64,000 nt of DNA from Streptomyces fungicidicus (GCF_003665435.1 NZ_CP023407.1:1240001-1304000); one strand, 5' to 3'; numbered from the stretch's first letter, positions 33,449 through 43,325 are shown. The notes: generated from the letters alone by a model not told the origin. A program made the numbers and translations.

Positions 33449-33889
33449 TCAGATGCGCGGCGGGCGGGACTCGTACGGGGTGGAGAGGACCACCGTGGTG
33501 CGGGTCGAGACGCCGGCGAGCGAGCGCACCCGGGCGAGCAGTTCCTCCAGTTCGTGCGGTGTGGACACGCGCACCTTAAGGATGTAGTTCTCGTCGCCCG
33601 CGACGCTGTGGCAGGCCTCGATCTCGGGTGTGCCGGCGAGCCGCTCCGCGATGTCGTCGGGGGCGCTGGGGTCGAAGGGTTTGACCGAGATGAAGGCCGT
33701 CATGGGCAGGCCGACGGCCTCCGGGTCGACCACCGCGGCATAGCCGCGGATGACGCCGCGCTGCTCCAGCCGGCGCACCCGCTGGTGCACGGCCGACGTG
33801 GACAGGCCCGTGGCCTTGCCCAGGTCGGTGTAGCTCATCCGCCCGTCCTTGACGAGCAGCTGCACGATCTGTCGGTCCAGCTCCTCCAT
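33449..33889 (-). CDS. Lrp/AsnC-family regulator
   Basis: 146 residues from ATG 33889. Helix-turn-helix (about 2-60; LDRQIVQLLVKDGRMSYTDL, GKATGLSTSAVHQRVRRLEQ) and RAM ligand domain (about 65-140; GLPMTAFISVKPFD, ACHSVAGDENYILKVRVST). Normal length. These proteins bind amino acids or related ligands. Possible targets are itself, the downstream amidohydrolase and the divergent gene at 34157. A CTT Leu codon is used here and just across the gap, unusual in such GC-rich DNA. Confidence 0.92.
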   Translation of the reverse strand: MEELDRQIVQLLVKDGRMSYTDLGKATGLSTSAVHQRVRRLEQRGVIRGYAAVVDPEAVGLPMTAFISVKPFDPSAPDDIAERLAGTPEIEACHSVAGDENYILKVRVSTPHELEELLARVRSLAGVSTRTTVVLSTPYESRPPRI

Positions 33890-34156
33890 GGCGCAAGAAC
33901 CTACAGTGCGCTTGATCTCCTCGGATACCTGAGCCGCCCGGGTCATGCCCGGTTCGTGATGTACCGGGCCCCGCCGGGCACGGCCCGGGGGGACAAAGCA
34001 GTCGCACGGGGCACCCTCACGCGGCATGTGACGAACGCCACAGCCTTCGAACGGTCTCCGTGATGTTCTCGTGATTACCCCGGTGGGGGGACGGGAAGTG
34101 CTTGCTGTGGTCGAGGCCGCAGTGCCTTCACGGCCCAGCCCGAGGGGGAGAACCCA

Positions 34157-34591
34157 ATGCAGAGTCTTAAGCGCCTTGGTCGTACCACGTCCAAGAGGCA
34201 GCAGCCGGTCGTCGAGCTCGCTCCGGAGTACGTCGAACCCGACGTCCAGGACGACGAGTTCGATGCGTACGACACCTTCGAGATGTACCGGGTCGTCTGC
34301 CCGGACTGCGCGCAGCCCATCGCCCTGCTCGCGGACGAGGACGTCCTGCCGGAGCACGCGCTGTGCGCGTCGCCGTGGAACCCGTTCGGTCTGACGGTCT
34401 GCGCCGGCACCGGCCGCCGGGCCGCCGACGCGCGGCCCGCCGACGAGTCGGTGACGCCCCAGGAGCAGGACACCGCCCTGCTGCTGACGCTCCCTCAGGG
34501 TCTCGACTGGCGGACCCAGCCCTTCTCGCACGTCGGCGGCCCGGGCTCGCGCCCGATCAGGGTGCCGGCGATGCGGCGCCACGCCGCCTGA
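34157..34591 (+). CDS. Conserved Streptomyces-type protein with Cys pair
   Basis: 144 residues from ATG 34157, AGGGGGAG 7 bases upstream. Basic N-terminus (SLKRLGRTTSKRQQP), acidic stretch (YVEPDVQDDEFDAYD) and a short motif VVCPDCAQPIALLADED with a CxxC pair and a later ALCASPW, which could bind zinc but is incomplete for a classical ribbon. No membrane segment. I do not recognise the family; good codon bias and a strong ribosome site support it as real. Divergent from the Lrp gene. Confidence 0.78.
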   Translation: MQSLKRLGRTTSKRQQPVVELAPEYVEPDVQDDEFDAYDTFEMYRVVCPDCAQPIALLADEDVLPEHALCASPWNPFGLTVCAGTGRRAADARPADESVTPQEQDTALLLTLPQGLDWRTQPFSHVGGPGSRPIRVPAMRRHAA

Positions 34592-34712
34592 GCGCACCCG
34601 GATGCGAGGACGGCGCGGCCCGCCGCCCTCGTCCGCCGCGGGGGACGGCCGCGAACGCACGCCCTATTCCCGGGATCGGTGACCGGTCCCGCCGGTCCCG
34701 CGTTGCCCAGGC

Positions 34713-34964
34713 ATGACGACCCCCACGTACTCGACGACCGGGCGTCAACGCCGCGTCTTCGTGCCGCCTCCCACCGAGGCGGCCGCGCCCGCGCGGCCCC
34801 GGCTCCCCGATCCGCCGATCTACCGCGATCTGATGCGGACCTGGGCGGACCGGGGCCGTACGCTGCCGGGGCGTCAGGACCCGGAGTGGACGCGGCTCGC
34901 CGCGCCCTGGCGGGGGCCCGACCGGATCAGCGCGTCTCCGGCCCCGCGAGGTGCCGGGCGATGA
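34713..34964 (+). CDS. Small proline-rich hypothetical protein
   Basis: 83 residues from ATG 34713. Pro/Arg-rich with a conserved-looking core PPIYRDLMRTWADRGRTLPG followed by DPEWTRLAAPW. No known domain. The 3' end overlaps the convergent acyl-CoA dehydrogenase gene by 38 bases. Third-position GC is high, as in real neighbours. There is no strong Shine-Dalgarno, so the call is moderate. Confidence 0.6.
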   Translation: MTTPTYSTTGRQRRVFVPPPTEAAAPARPRLPDPPIYRDLMRTWADRGRTLPGRQDPEWTRLAAPWRGPDRISASPAPRGAGR

Positions 34965-36099
34965 CCATGCGCTGGATCTGGTTGGTGCCCTCGACGATCT
35001 GCAGGACCTTGGCCTCACGCATCAGGCGCTCGGCGGGGAAGTCCGCGGTGTACCCGTAGCCGCCGAGGACCTGCACGGCGTCGGTGGTGACCCGCATCGC
35101 GGTGTCGGTGCAGTGCAGCTTGGCCATGGCCGCCTGCTTGGCGAACGGCCGCCCCGCGTCGCGCAGCCGGGCCGCGGCCAGGTACAGCGCGCGCCCCGCC
35201 TCGATCTGCGTGGCCATGTCGGCGAGCATGAAGCGCAGCCCCTGGAAGTCGGCGATCGGCTTGCCGAACTGCCGCCGCTCGGTCGCGTAGCCGAGCGCCT
35301 CGTCGAGCGCGGCCTGGGCCAGGCCGATCGCGCAGGCGGCGATGCCGAGCCGGCCACCGTCCAGCGCCGACAGGGCGATGGCGAAGCCCTGTCCCTCCTC
35401 GCCGATGCGGCGCGCGTCGGGGACCCGGACGCCGTCGAGGTGGACCTGGGCGGTGGGCGAGCCCTTCATCCCCATCTTCTTCTCCGGCACGGCGGCGCCG
35501 AGTCCTTCGGCGTCACCGGGCACCAGGAAGGCGGAGATGCCCCGCGAGCCCTCCTCGCCGGTGCGGGCCATGACGGTGTAGAAGTCGGCGATGCCGCCGT
35601 GGGTGATCCACGCCTTGGTGCCGGTGATCACCCAGTCGTCGCCGTCGCGCACCGCCCTGGTGCGCAGCGAGGCCGCGTCCGAGCCCGAGGAGGGCTCGGA
35701 GAGACAGTAGGCGCCGAGCAGTCCGCCGCCGAGCATCGCGGGCAGGTACTCGGCCTGCTGCTCCTTGGCGCCGAAGGCGGCGAGCGCGTAGGAGGCCAGG
35801 GTGTGCACGCTGACGCCGAGGCCGACGGTGAGACGGGCCGCGGCGAGCTCTTCGAGGACCTGGAGGTAGACCTCGTACGGCTGGTCGCCGCCGCCGTACT
35901 CGGCGTCGTAGGGCAGGCCGAGCAGGCCGGACTCGGAGAGCAGGGTGAACAGTTCGCGGGGGAAGCGTCCCGCGTCCTCCTCCTCGGCCGCCTTGGGGGC
36001 GATCTCACGCCGGGCGATGTCGCGGACGAGCGAGATCAGGTCCCGGGCCTCGTCGGTGGGCAGTTGCCGGTCCACCGGCTCCGGGGCGCGGTCGGGCAT
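34927..36099 (-). CDS. Acyl-CoA dehydrogenase
   Basis: 390 residues from ATG 36099, GGGAGGAGAG upstream. All three domains are present: helical N-terminus (LISLVRDIARREIAPKAAEE), beta domain with GAYCLSEPSSGSDAASLRTR and WITHGGIADFYTVMAR, and C-terminal helices with ALGYATERRQFGKPIADFQ and QVLGGYGYTADFPAERLMR, where EGTNQIQRMVIAR contains the catalytic Glu. It uses FAD to introduce a trans-2,3 double bond in an acyl-CoA. Chain length or branching preference is not evident. Divergent from the chitinase gene over 334 bases. Confidence 0.93.
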   Translation of the reverse strand: MPDRAPEPVDRQLPTDEARDLISLVRDIARREIAPKAAEEEDAGRFPRELFTLLSESGLLGLPYDAEYGGGDQPYEVYLQVLEELAAARLTVGLGVSVHTLASYALAAFGAKEQQAEYLPAMLGGGLLGAYCLSEPSSGSDAASLRTRAVRDGDDWVITGTKAWITHGGIADFYTVMARTGEEGSRGISAFLVPGDAEGLGAAVPEKKMGMKGSPTAQVHLDGVRVPDARRIGEEGQGFAIALSALDGGRLGIAACAIGLAQAALDEALGYATERRQFGKPIADFQGLRFMLADMATQIEAGRALYLAAARLRDAGRPFAKQAAMAKLHCTDTAMRVTTDAVQVLGGYGYTADFPAERLMREAKVLQIVEGTNQIQRMVIARHLAGPETR

Positions 36100-36332
36100 G
36101 GCGACGCTCTCCTCCCTGTAGGGCACATCGGCGTGCGCCTTGGGTGGGGGCGGCTCCGCCGGGGTCGTATCGGTGCCTGGCCGATGCTCGCACTCCCGGG
36201 TCTCGGAAGCTGCTGACCAGCGGCTGTGCGCTGCGAGTATGCCCGATCGGCGGCATCGAGTCACCAGTTAACGACCGCTTACTTCACGATACCCGGCGCG
36301 GGCCCCTCGTCGAACCACATTGGTCCGCACCA

Positions 36333-36361
36333 TTGACCAACTGGTCTAGTCCTTCTAGTGT
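36333..36361 (+). promoter_or_regulatory. Chitinase promoter with dre (DasR) site
   Basis: TTGACC (36333-36338), 17 bases, TAGTGT (36356-36361). Between them lies ACTGGTCTAGTCCTTC (36340-36355), which matches the DasR consensus (A[G/C]TGGTCTAGACCA[G/C]T) at 12 of 16 positions, and a further TGGTCC half sits at 36320. Such direct TGGTC repeats are typical of Streptomyces chitinase promoters. DasR, the N-acetylglucosamine-responsive GntR regulator, should control the gene. Confidence 0.85.
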
Positions 36362-36433
36362 TTCGCTTCCACCGAGTCACCGCGTTCATGCCAATCGACT
36401 CGTGTTCCCCTCCCCCCACGAGGAGACAACCGG

Positions 36434-37666
<1,233 letters not shown>

Positions 37667-37679
37667 CCCCTCCGGGCGC

Positions 37680-37715
37680 GCGGGGGCGGGGTTCCACGGG
37701 GGCTCCCGCCCCCGC
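37680..37715. terminator. Bidirectional terminator between chitinase and TetR genes
   Basis: GCGGGGGCGGG (37680-37690) pairs perfectly with CCCGCCCCCGC (37705-37715) around a 14-base loop. It sits between two convergent genes, 13 bases after the chitinase stop and 16 after the TetR stop. Confidence 0.75.
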
Positions 37716-37731
37716 CGCCGTGCGGGTCCGC

Positions 37732-38388
37732 TCAGCCGTCGCGGCGGGCGGGCGCCGGGGCCGGGTAGGCGGGATCCAACTCCTCGATGGCGCGCATGGC
37801 TCCGCCGAGCGTCTTCACCAGCAGCTCGCTCATGGTCTCGCGGGAGAGTTCACCGCGCTCGATCCAGGCGAGCGCGGCGCCCTCCACGCTGCACACCCAG
37901 GCCAGCAGCCCCATCCGTGCCACCGGCGCGATGTCGGCGCGCCCGTAGGCGCCCTCGGCGATCGTCGCGACGATCGCCTCACGCACACCGTCCCGGACGG
38001 CGTGCACCTCGGTGTCGAAGCCGACGCCGCCGCTGACGATCGCGCGGTAGGCGGCCTGGTTGTGCTCGGCGTACCGCAGATAGCTGTCGACGGTGCGCAG
38101 CACCCGCTGCACGGGCGGCAGTGCGGCCCCGCTCTCCGCGAAGCTCACCAGGCCGGCCACCGAGTCCTCGATGATCGCCAGGTAGTAGCCCCGCTTGGAG
38201 TGGAAGTAGTAGTAGATCAGCCCCTTGGCGACCTGCGCCTGGCGCGCGATGTCGTCCATCGACAGTGCGTCGTACGAGGTGTCGGCGAACAGTCTCCGCC
38301 CGATGGCGATGAGTTCGGCGCGGCGCGCCGACGAACGCTCGGTGCCGCGCGCCGCAGGGCGTACGGCGGACTGCCGGCTGATGTTCAA
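37732..38388 (-). CDS. TetR-family regulator
   Basis: 218 residues if begun at TTG 38388; GTG 38472 would add 28 residues. TTG is preferred because a good -10 (CATAAT, about 38437) lies between the two. HTH (about 20-65; RRLFADTSYDALSMDDIARQ, AQVAKGLIYYYFHSKRGYYL) and a helical ligand domain (about 70-205). A Pro/Arg tail follows. Ligand and target cannot be read; the convergent chitinase is not an obvious target. Start uncertain, family sure. Confidence 0.88.
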   Translation of the reverse strand: MNISRQSAVRPAARGTERSSARRAELIAIGRRLFADTSYDALSMDDIARQAQVAKGLIYYYFHSKRGYYLAIIEDSVAGLVSFAESGAALPPVQRVLRTVDSYLRYAEHNQAAYRAIVSGGVGFDTEVHAVRDGVREAIVATIAEGAYGRADIAPVARMGLLAWVCSVEGAALAWIERGELSRETMSELLVKTLGGAMRAIEELDPAYPAPAPARRDG

Positions 38389-38481
38389 TGCGGACCCAGG
38401 TCTTCCTGCGGGAGGTGGGACATCCGCCGCATTATGGCAGGTCGGCCGCGGGGCCCCGACCGGCAGCCCCACGGCCTCGGG

Positions 38482-38622
38482 TCACAGCAGTCCCAGCCGG
38501 GTCACGAGCATCGCGACGGCCACGACGAGGACCCATCCCAGGGCGTGTTCGAGGATCTTCGGGCCGTCCTCCCGGGGGCCGCCGGTGCGGGCACGGGTGA
38601 CGGTGGCTGCGTTGGTGGTCAT
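38482..38622 (-). CDS. Single-helix membrane mini-protein
   Basis: 46 residues from ATG 38622, with an AGCGAGAAG ribosome-like site. Polar N-terminus (TTNAATVTRARTGGPREDGP) and one membrane helix at the C-terminus (LGWVLVVAVAMLVTRLGLL) ending just before the stop. It lies 93 bases upstream of TetR in the same direction. No family recognised; the clean helix and codon bias support a real gene. Confidence 0.6.
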   Translation of the reverse strand: MTTNAATVTRARTGGPREDGPKILEHALGWVLVVAVAMLVTRLGLL

Positions 38623-38721
38623 GGCTTCTCGCTGGTCCCTGCGGTGTGGTGGACTCCCCCGCGAACGTCCTCCACCCTGCCACCGTGTACGGCCCCGGCA
38701 GCCGAGACGTTGCTCACACGC

Positions 38722-38757
38722 GGCCGGCGGGCCCCGGTCGTCCGGGCCCCGCCGGCC
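38722..38757 (-). terminator. Terminator after the C39-like peptidase gene
   Basis: Arms 38722-38737 and 38742-38757 form a 16-base stem with a single mismatch and a TCGT loop, immediately downstream of the peptidase stop on the minus strand. Confidence 0.75.
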
Positions 38758-38764
38758 GGCCGGC

Positions 38765-40153
38765 TCAGCGCACGCCCACCGCGGCGAGCGCCTTGCGCTG
38801 ACGCGGGGTCGGACGCGCCGGGAAGTAGAGGTAGCACACCCCACCGGTGCCGGAGACGACCCTGCCGGAGGCGTTGTACCGCTTGGTCCGCAGCCAGATG
38901 TTCTCCCACTCACGCCGCTTGTAGACGCGGCGCACGGCCTCGTTGTCGTCCGAGGCGGGGTCGTTGGCGATCACGTCGCCGTCCGCGGTGAAGCCGATCA
39001 CCGTCATCAGGTGCCCGGAGGTGCCGTAGCCCGCCCCGGTCAGCTCCTTCTCCAGGAACGACTGGGACGTTATGGCCGGGATGCCCGCGGCGATCAGCGT
39101 CTCCAGGTCGGTGAGCGAGCCGAGGCGCGTGACCACGCCCTGGAGGCCCTCGAAGGTGGCCGCGTAGGCGGCGTTGAAGGGCCAGTTGCCGCAGCCGGCG
39201 TACTGGTGGTCGTACGTGTACCGGGCCGCGTGGCAGATCTGCGGGTCGGCGTAGGACGGGTCGACCCAGGACAGCTGCTCCTCGGAGAGCCTGCCGCCCC
39301 AGTACTCGATGATCATCTGCGAGGAGGTCGGGCTGCACCAGGCCTCGCCGCCGTTGTCGTACTCCGGGTACTGGCCCTTGTGGATCTCCTGCGAGTAGCG
39401 CGGGACGATCAGCTCCCCGGCCCGGCCGGGCTCGGAGGCGGGGACGGTGAACCGGTCGGGGATGTCGGAGCCCATCGCGCCGAGCCGCCACACGGTCGGG
39501 GTGAGCCGGGTGCCGGGGCGGCGGTGGAGCGTGAGGCGCAGCCGGTAGGAGACCAGGCGCAGACCGGTGGCCGGGTCGTCGACGGAGAAGGTGTCCGTCC
39601 AGACGGTGCTCCTGCCGTCTGTCTGGTCGTCCACCGAGGTGCGTCGGATGTCCTGGTCGCCGGCCGCCCAGCGGCCCATGACGTACCAGGGGGTGGCGGT
39701 GCCGTCCGAGTACGTTCCCTGCAGCTCGATCTGGATCCAGGTGCCCTCGGCGGTGTGCGCGTTCCAGGAGGCGATGACCTCCGTCGCCGGGACCTCGAGA
39801 CGGTGCACGGGCGAGGTCCAGGTGGCGTACTCCCAGGCGGCCGTGGAGCCGGTGTGCGGATCGGTGTAGTCCGTGGTGCCGGAGGGCCGCGCGATCACGA
39901 GGCCGGGGCGGGCGCCGGCCACCGCGCGGGTGCCGCCGGCGGTGCCGCCGCGCCAGTCGGTGTACGAGGTCCAGGCCCGGTTGTCGACGGTGCGGGCGGC
40001 GGCCCGGCCGGCGTCCGTGGTGACACCGGCGCCTCCGTTCGGGGTGCCGGCGGTCGTGGTGCCGGCGGACGCCGGGCCCGCGCTCCCGGCGACGGCGGCG
40101 ACGACCGCCGCGGCCAGGACGGTTCTGCGGGACGGCAGTTCGGCTCTGCTCAT
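38765..40153 (-). CDS. Secreted C39-like peptidase, Tat-type signal
   Basis: 462 residues from ATG 40153. The signal peptide carries a twin-arginine-like motif (LPSRRTVLAAAVVAAVAGSA) and an ASA cut near 30. A beta-rich N-terminal region (about 55-250; WTSYTDWRGG, TWIQIELQGTYSDG) precedes a papain-fold domain. In that domain NGGEAWCSPTSSQM holds the catalytic Cys, GTSGHLMTVIGF the His, and DVIANDPAS the Asp. The family (C39-like, DUF3335-type) is found in secreted actinobacterial proteins; the substrate is unknown, possibly peptidoglycan or host peptide bonds. Monocistronic, divergent from the kinase-like gene. Confidence 0.88.
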   Translation of the reverse strand: MSRAELPSRRTVLAAAVVAAVAGSAGPASAGTTTAGTPNGGAGVTTDAGRAAARTVDNRAWTSYTDWRGGTAGGTRAVAGARPGLVIARPSGTTDYTDPHTGSTAAWEYATWTSPVHRLEVPATEVIASWNAHTAEGTWIQIELQGTYSDGTATPWYVMGRWAAGDQDIRRTSVDDQTDGRSTVWTDTFSVDDPATGLRLVSYRLRLTLHRRPGTRLTPTVWRLGAMGSDIPDRFTVPASEPGRAGELIVPRYSQEIHKGQYPEYDNGGEAWCSPTSSQMIIEYWGGRLSEEQLSWVDPSYADPQICHAARYTYDHQYAGCGNWPFNAAYAATFEGLQGVVTRLGSLTDLETLIAAGIPAITSQSFLEKELTGAGYGTSGHLMTVIGFTADGDVIANDPASDDNEAVRRVYKRREWENIWLRTKRYNASGRVVSGTGGVCYLYFPARPTPRQRKALAAVGVR

Positions 40154-40321
40154 GGGTGGAAGACCCCCAGGTGTCGGAGTCGGGACGGGACCGGTGCAGG
40201 TCGGCGGACGGTCCCCGTCCGCCGGCCGGATGGAACGGGTGTGCGCCAACTATGAACGCACCCGGGCGGATCCTGCCAGCACCCCGGCCGGTGCCGCACC
40301 GACCAACATGGGACTCGACCA

Positions 40322-41014
40322 ATGACGGGACCCGTGACCGGGCCCCCGGCGGTCCGTCCGGCCGAACGCCTAGAGTGCTTGCGTCAGCCCCTCCCCCCAA
40401 CCCGGGAACCAGCCATTCACGATCTCGCCTCCCGTGTCCGCCGGCTCGGCCCCTCGTGCGGTCCGGTCCGGCTCGTCGCCGTCGACGGGCACGCCGGTTC
40501 CGGGAAGTCGACCTTCGCCCTGCGGCTGGCCGAGGCCCTCGGCGGCGCCCCGGTGCTGCGGCTCGACGACATCGCCTGCCACGGCGAACTGTTCGGCTGG
40601 ACCGGCCGGCTGCTGAGCCAGGTGATCGAACCGCTCGGCCGCGGCGAGACCGCGCACTACTCCCCCTACGACTGGCGGGCCCGCCGCTTCGGGCCGCCCC
40701 GAGCGCTGCCGCCCGCACCCGTGATCGTCCTGGAGGGCGTCGGCGCCGGACGCCGCGCCCTGCGCCCGCATCTCGCGCTGCTGCTGTGGATGGACCTGCC
40801 CCGCGAGGAGTCCTGGACGCGGGGACGGGCGCGGGACGGGGAGGAACAGCGCGAGTTCTGGGACGGCTGGGTGCCCGCGGAGAACGAGCACTTCGCCGGC
40901 GACCCCTCCCGGCCCTTCGCGGACCTTCTGGTGCGAGGGCGGCCGGAGGGGTACGAGCTGCTTCCCGGGCCGTCCGGGGCGGCCGGAACCGACCCTTCCG
41001 ATCACACACGGTGA
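40322..41014 (+). CDS. Uridine-kinase-like P-loop protein
   Basis: 230 residues from ATG 40322; the ribosome site is weak, and GTG 40334 is an alternative. P-loop VDGHAGSGKSTFALRLAEA near 55-73, LRLDDIACHGELF, HYSPYDWRARRF and PVIVLEGVGAGRRALRPHL, the pattern of small uridine kinase/phosphoribulokinase-like proteins of Streptomyces. It lacks a recognisable nucleoside-binding lid, so the true substrate is open. It ends just upstream of the transcript unit at 41086. Confidence 0.82.
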   Translation: MTGPVTGPPAVRPAERLECLRQPLPPTREPAIHDLASRVRRLGPSCGPVRLVAVDGHAGSGKSTFALRLAEALGGAPVLRLDDIACHGELFGWTGRLLSQVIEPLGRGETAHYSPYDWRARRFGPPRALPPAPVIVLEGVGAGRRALRPHLALLLWMDLPREESWTRGRARDGEEQREFWDGWVPAENEHFAGDPSRPFADLLVRGRPEGYELLPGPSGAAGTDPSDHTR

Positions 41015-41085
41015 CCGACCATCCGCAATGTGGTGAACTTGTGAAGAGCGGCCCCGGGCAAGTTGCCCGAGTCCCTCAACTCGGC

Positions 41086-41195
41086 TTGACCGGGGGCCCG
41101 TACAGGTCTTACGTTCTCAATGTGCGGCTCTTCGGAGTCGTCGGCAGACGCGAAGCCCCCGGTTGTTCCCCCGTGATCGGGGGCTTCGTTCTGCC
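41086..41195 (+). ncRNA. Compact transcript unit: promoter, 18-codon ORF, terminator
   Basis: A promoter TTGACC (41086-41091), 17-18 bases, TTACGT/TACGTT (41109-41115) should start RNA near 41120. A perfect 11-base-pair hairpin (41151-41161 with 41178-41188) followed by TTCTGCCCTTTT ends it about 75 bases later. Inside is ATG 41120, 18 codons, TGA 41174-41176, whose stop falls in the terminator loop; the ATG is at the expected start of RNA, so a leaderless peptide MCGSSESSADAKPPVVPP is possible. It could be a small RNA, or a leader peptide that affects termination upstream of the AAA+ gene at 41466. Both readings are inference. Confidence 0.5.
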
Positions 41196-41465
41196 CTTTT
41201 CGCGTTTTCCGGCCGCCCAGTGGCATATGACGATCACTCTCCGTCACACGGCGAGTCCCCCGTACGCCTCCCACCTCGCGGTTCGGCGGGTACGGCACCC
41301 TACGGACGTGCCGCCGCCGCAGGTACGATGCCCTCGGTGCGACCTACGGACGCTGCTTCGCGCACCTTGCAACTCCGGTCCGCGGCACAGCGGTTCGACC
41401 AACGGGAGCCGAGGGGCGAGGGCCGGGCCGGCACACCGACGGGGGCACGGTCTGTGGGGGACGCG
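41196..41465. other. Leader region of the EccA-like gene
   Basis: 270 bases between the terminator at 41188 and the AAA+ gene start. Open frames continue through it into the AAA+ gene but lack ribosome sites. CATATGACGATCACTC and GGTACGATGCC near 41223 and 41323 may be promoter elements; the latter resembles a -10. Nothing stronger is seen. Confidence 0.4.
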
Positions 41466-43325
41466 ATGGACTTCGGCACGCAGGGCCCGCAGGCCCCGGC
41501 CGACCTCGCCTGGCTGCGAGGCGTGGACGCCTACACGATGGGCGCCTATCCGCAGGCAGAGGAGGAGTTCCGGGCCGCGGTACGGATCGACCCGGGGATG
41601 GCCGACGGCTGGCTCGGACTGCACGCCCTGCGCGTCGACACGACGACCGCGTTGCTGAGGATGTTCCGGCACCGGGAACGCTTCGGCGAACAGCGCACCC
41701 GGCACCGCCGCACCCTCAACTCCTGGTACTGGCTGGGCTGGTGGGTGCAGCCGGTGCTGGAGAGCCCCCGCGATCTGCTGCTGGCGCACGCCTCCCACTG
41801 GCTGGACGGCCGCCACGTCCCCGAACTGGACCGGGCGCTCGCCGGACTGCCCCCGGTGGACACCGATCCGCAGGTCCGCTTCCTGCACTCCTGCCGCGCC
41901 TATCTGGTCAAGGACTGGGAGCGGCTGGTCCGGTACACGGACTCGCTGGTGGATGACCCGTTGCTGGGCATCGAGGCCGGTCTGTTCGCCGGCATGGCCC
42001 GGGTGCGCCTGGAGATGTACGGGCAGGCCGAACCGCTGCTGTTGGCGGCGCTGATGCGGTGCCGCAGCGAGCAGCCGCAGCGCAAGGAGCTGCGCTACTG
42101 GCTGGCCCGCGCCCACGAGGGCACCGGCCGCAGCGCCGCCGCGCTGCCCCTGTACCGGGCCGTGCACCGGGTCGATCCCGCCTTCATGGACACCTCCGCC
42201 CGGCTCGCCGCGATCGCCGAGGGCGACGGGTACGACGACTCCGCCGATCTGGCCGCGATCGCACTCACCGGCGCCGGGCAGGACATGATGGACGGCCCGG
42301 ACATGCTCGACCCGCTCTTCGGCACGGAAGGGCGCGACCTGCGGCTGTCCGACCCCGAGCCGCCGCCGCCGGTCCCGGTGGCCGGCGCGGGAGGCGTGCG
42401 TGAGCGGACCGCCGCCGGGGCGCCGGGGCTGCCCACCGGGCCCACGGACCCCGCCTTACTGGAGGAGGCGCTCGCCGAGCTGGAGCGCATGGTGGGTCTG
42501 GAACCGGTGAAGCGCCAGGTCAAGGCCCTGTCTGCGCAGCTCAACATGGCGCGGCTGCGGGCCGGGCAGGGGCTGCCGGTGCAGCCGCCGAAACGCCACT
42601 TCGTCTTCTCCGGGCCCTCCGGGACGGGCAAGACGACGGTGGCCCGCATCCTGGGCCGGGTCTTCTACGCCCTCGGGCTGCTCGGCGGTGACCATCTGGT
42701 GGAGGCGCAGCGGGCCGATCTCGTCGGCGAGTACCTCGGGCAGACCGCGGTGAAGGCGAACGAGCTGATCGACTCGGCCCTCGGCGGGGTGCTGTTCGTC
42801 GACGAGGCGTACGCGCTCTCCAACTCCGGTTACGGCAAGGGGGACGCCTACGGGGACGAGGCGCTGCAGGTGCTGCTGAAGCGGGCGGAGGACAACCGGG
42901 ACCATCTCGTGGTGATCCTCGCGGGGTATCCGGAGGGGATGGACCGGCTGCTGGCCGCGAACCCGGGGCTGTCGTCGCGGTTCACCACACGGGTGGACTT
43001 CCCCTCGTACCGGCCGCTGGAGCTCACCTCGATCGGCGAGGTGCTGGCCGGTGAGAACGGGGACGTGTGGGACGAGGAGGCGCTGGACGAGCTGCGGTCG
43101 ATCGCCGGGCACGTGGTGGACCAGGGCTGGATCGACGAGCTGGGGAACGGGCGCTTCCTGCGGACGCTGTACGAGAAGAGCTGTGCGTACCGGGACCTGC
43201 GGCTGTCGGTGTATCCGGGGGCGCTGACCCGGGACGACCTGGCCACGTTGCGGCTGCCGGACCTCATGCAGGCGTACGGGGAGGTCCTGTCGGGGCGGGG
43301 GCCGGCCGACCCGCCGGGGCCGTGA
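41466..43325 (+). CDS. EccA/CbxX-type AAA+ ATPase with TPR domain and a TTA codon
   Basis: 619 residues from ATG 41466, GGGGGA 5 bases upstream. The N-terminal helical repeat domain (about 1-270, TPR-like; GVDAYTMGAYPQAEEEFRAA) is joined by a Pro-rich linker to a CbxX/CfxQ AAA+ domain. That domain holds FSGPSGTGKTTVARI near 380, GVLFVDEAYALSN near 441, LVVILAGYPEGMD and NPGLSSRFTTRVDF (arginine finger). This is the layout and size of EccA, the chaperone ATPase of type VII secretion, but no ESX gene is nearby. Codon 331 (42456-42458) is TTA, the only one I found in any gene here, so translation should need the bldA tRNA and be delayed to development. Confidence 0.88.
   Translation: MDFGTQGPQAPADLAWLRGVDAYTMGAYPQAEEEFRAAVRIDPGMADGWLGLHALRVDTTTALLRMFRHRERFGEQRTRHRRTLNSWYWLGWWVQPVLESPRDLLLAHASHWLDGRHVPELDRALAGLPPVDTDPQVRFLHSCRAYLVKDWERLVRYTDSLVDDPLLGIEAGLFAGMARVRLEMYGQAEPLLLAALMRCRSEQPQRKELRYWLARAHEGTGRSAAALPLYRAVHRVDPAFMDTSARLAAIAEGDGYDDSADLAAIALTGAGQDMMDGPDMLDPLFGTEGRDLRLSDPEPPPPVPVAGAGGVRERTAAGAPGLPTGPTDPALLEEALAELERMVGLEPVKRQVKALSAQLNMARLRAGQGLPVQPPKRHFVFSGPSGTGKTTVARILGRVFYALGLLGGDHLVEAQRADLVGEYLGQTAVKANELIDSALGGVLFVDEAYALSNSGYGKGDAYGDEALQVLLKRAEDNRDHLVVILAGYPEGMDRLLAANPGLSSRFTTRVDFPSYRPLELTSIGEVLAGENGDVWDEEALDELRSIAGHVVDQGWIDELGNGRFLRTLYEKSCAYRDLRLSVYPGALTRDDLATLRLPDLMQAYGEVLSGRGPADPPGP

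Noticed and set aside
33571..34190. Further TTA codons (TTAA at 33576 and 34168)
   Set aside because: In frame these read CTT-AAG in both genes, so they are Leu-Lys and not bldA codons.
41466..43325. Type VII secretion locus
   Set aside because: Only the EccA-like ATPase is present; no EccB, EccC, EccD or WXG100 gene is in the window.
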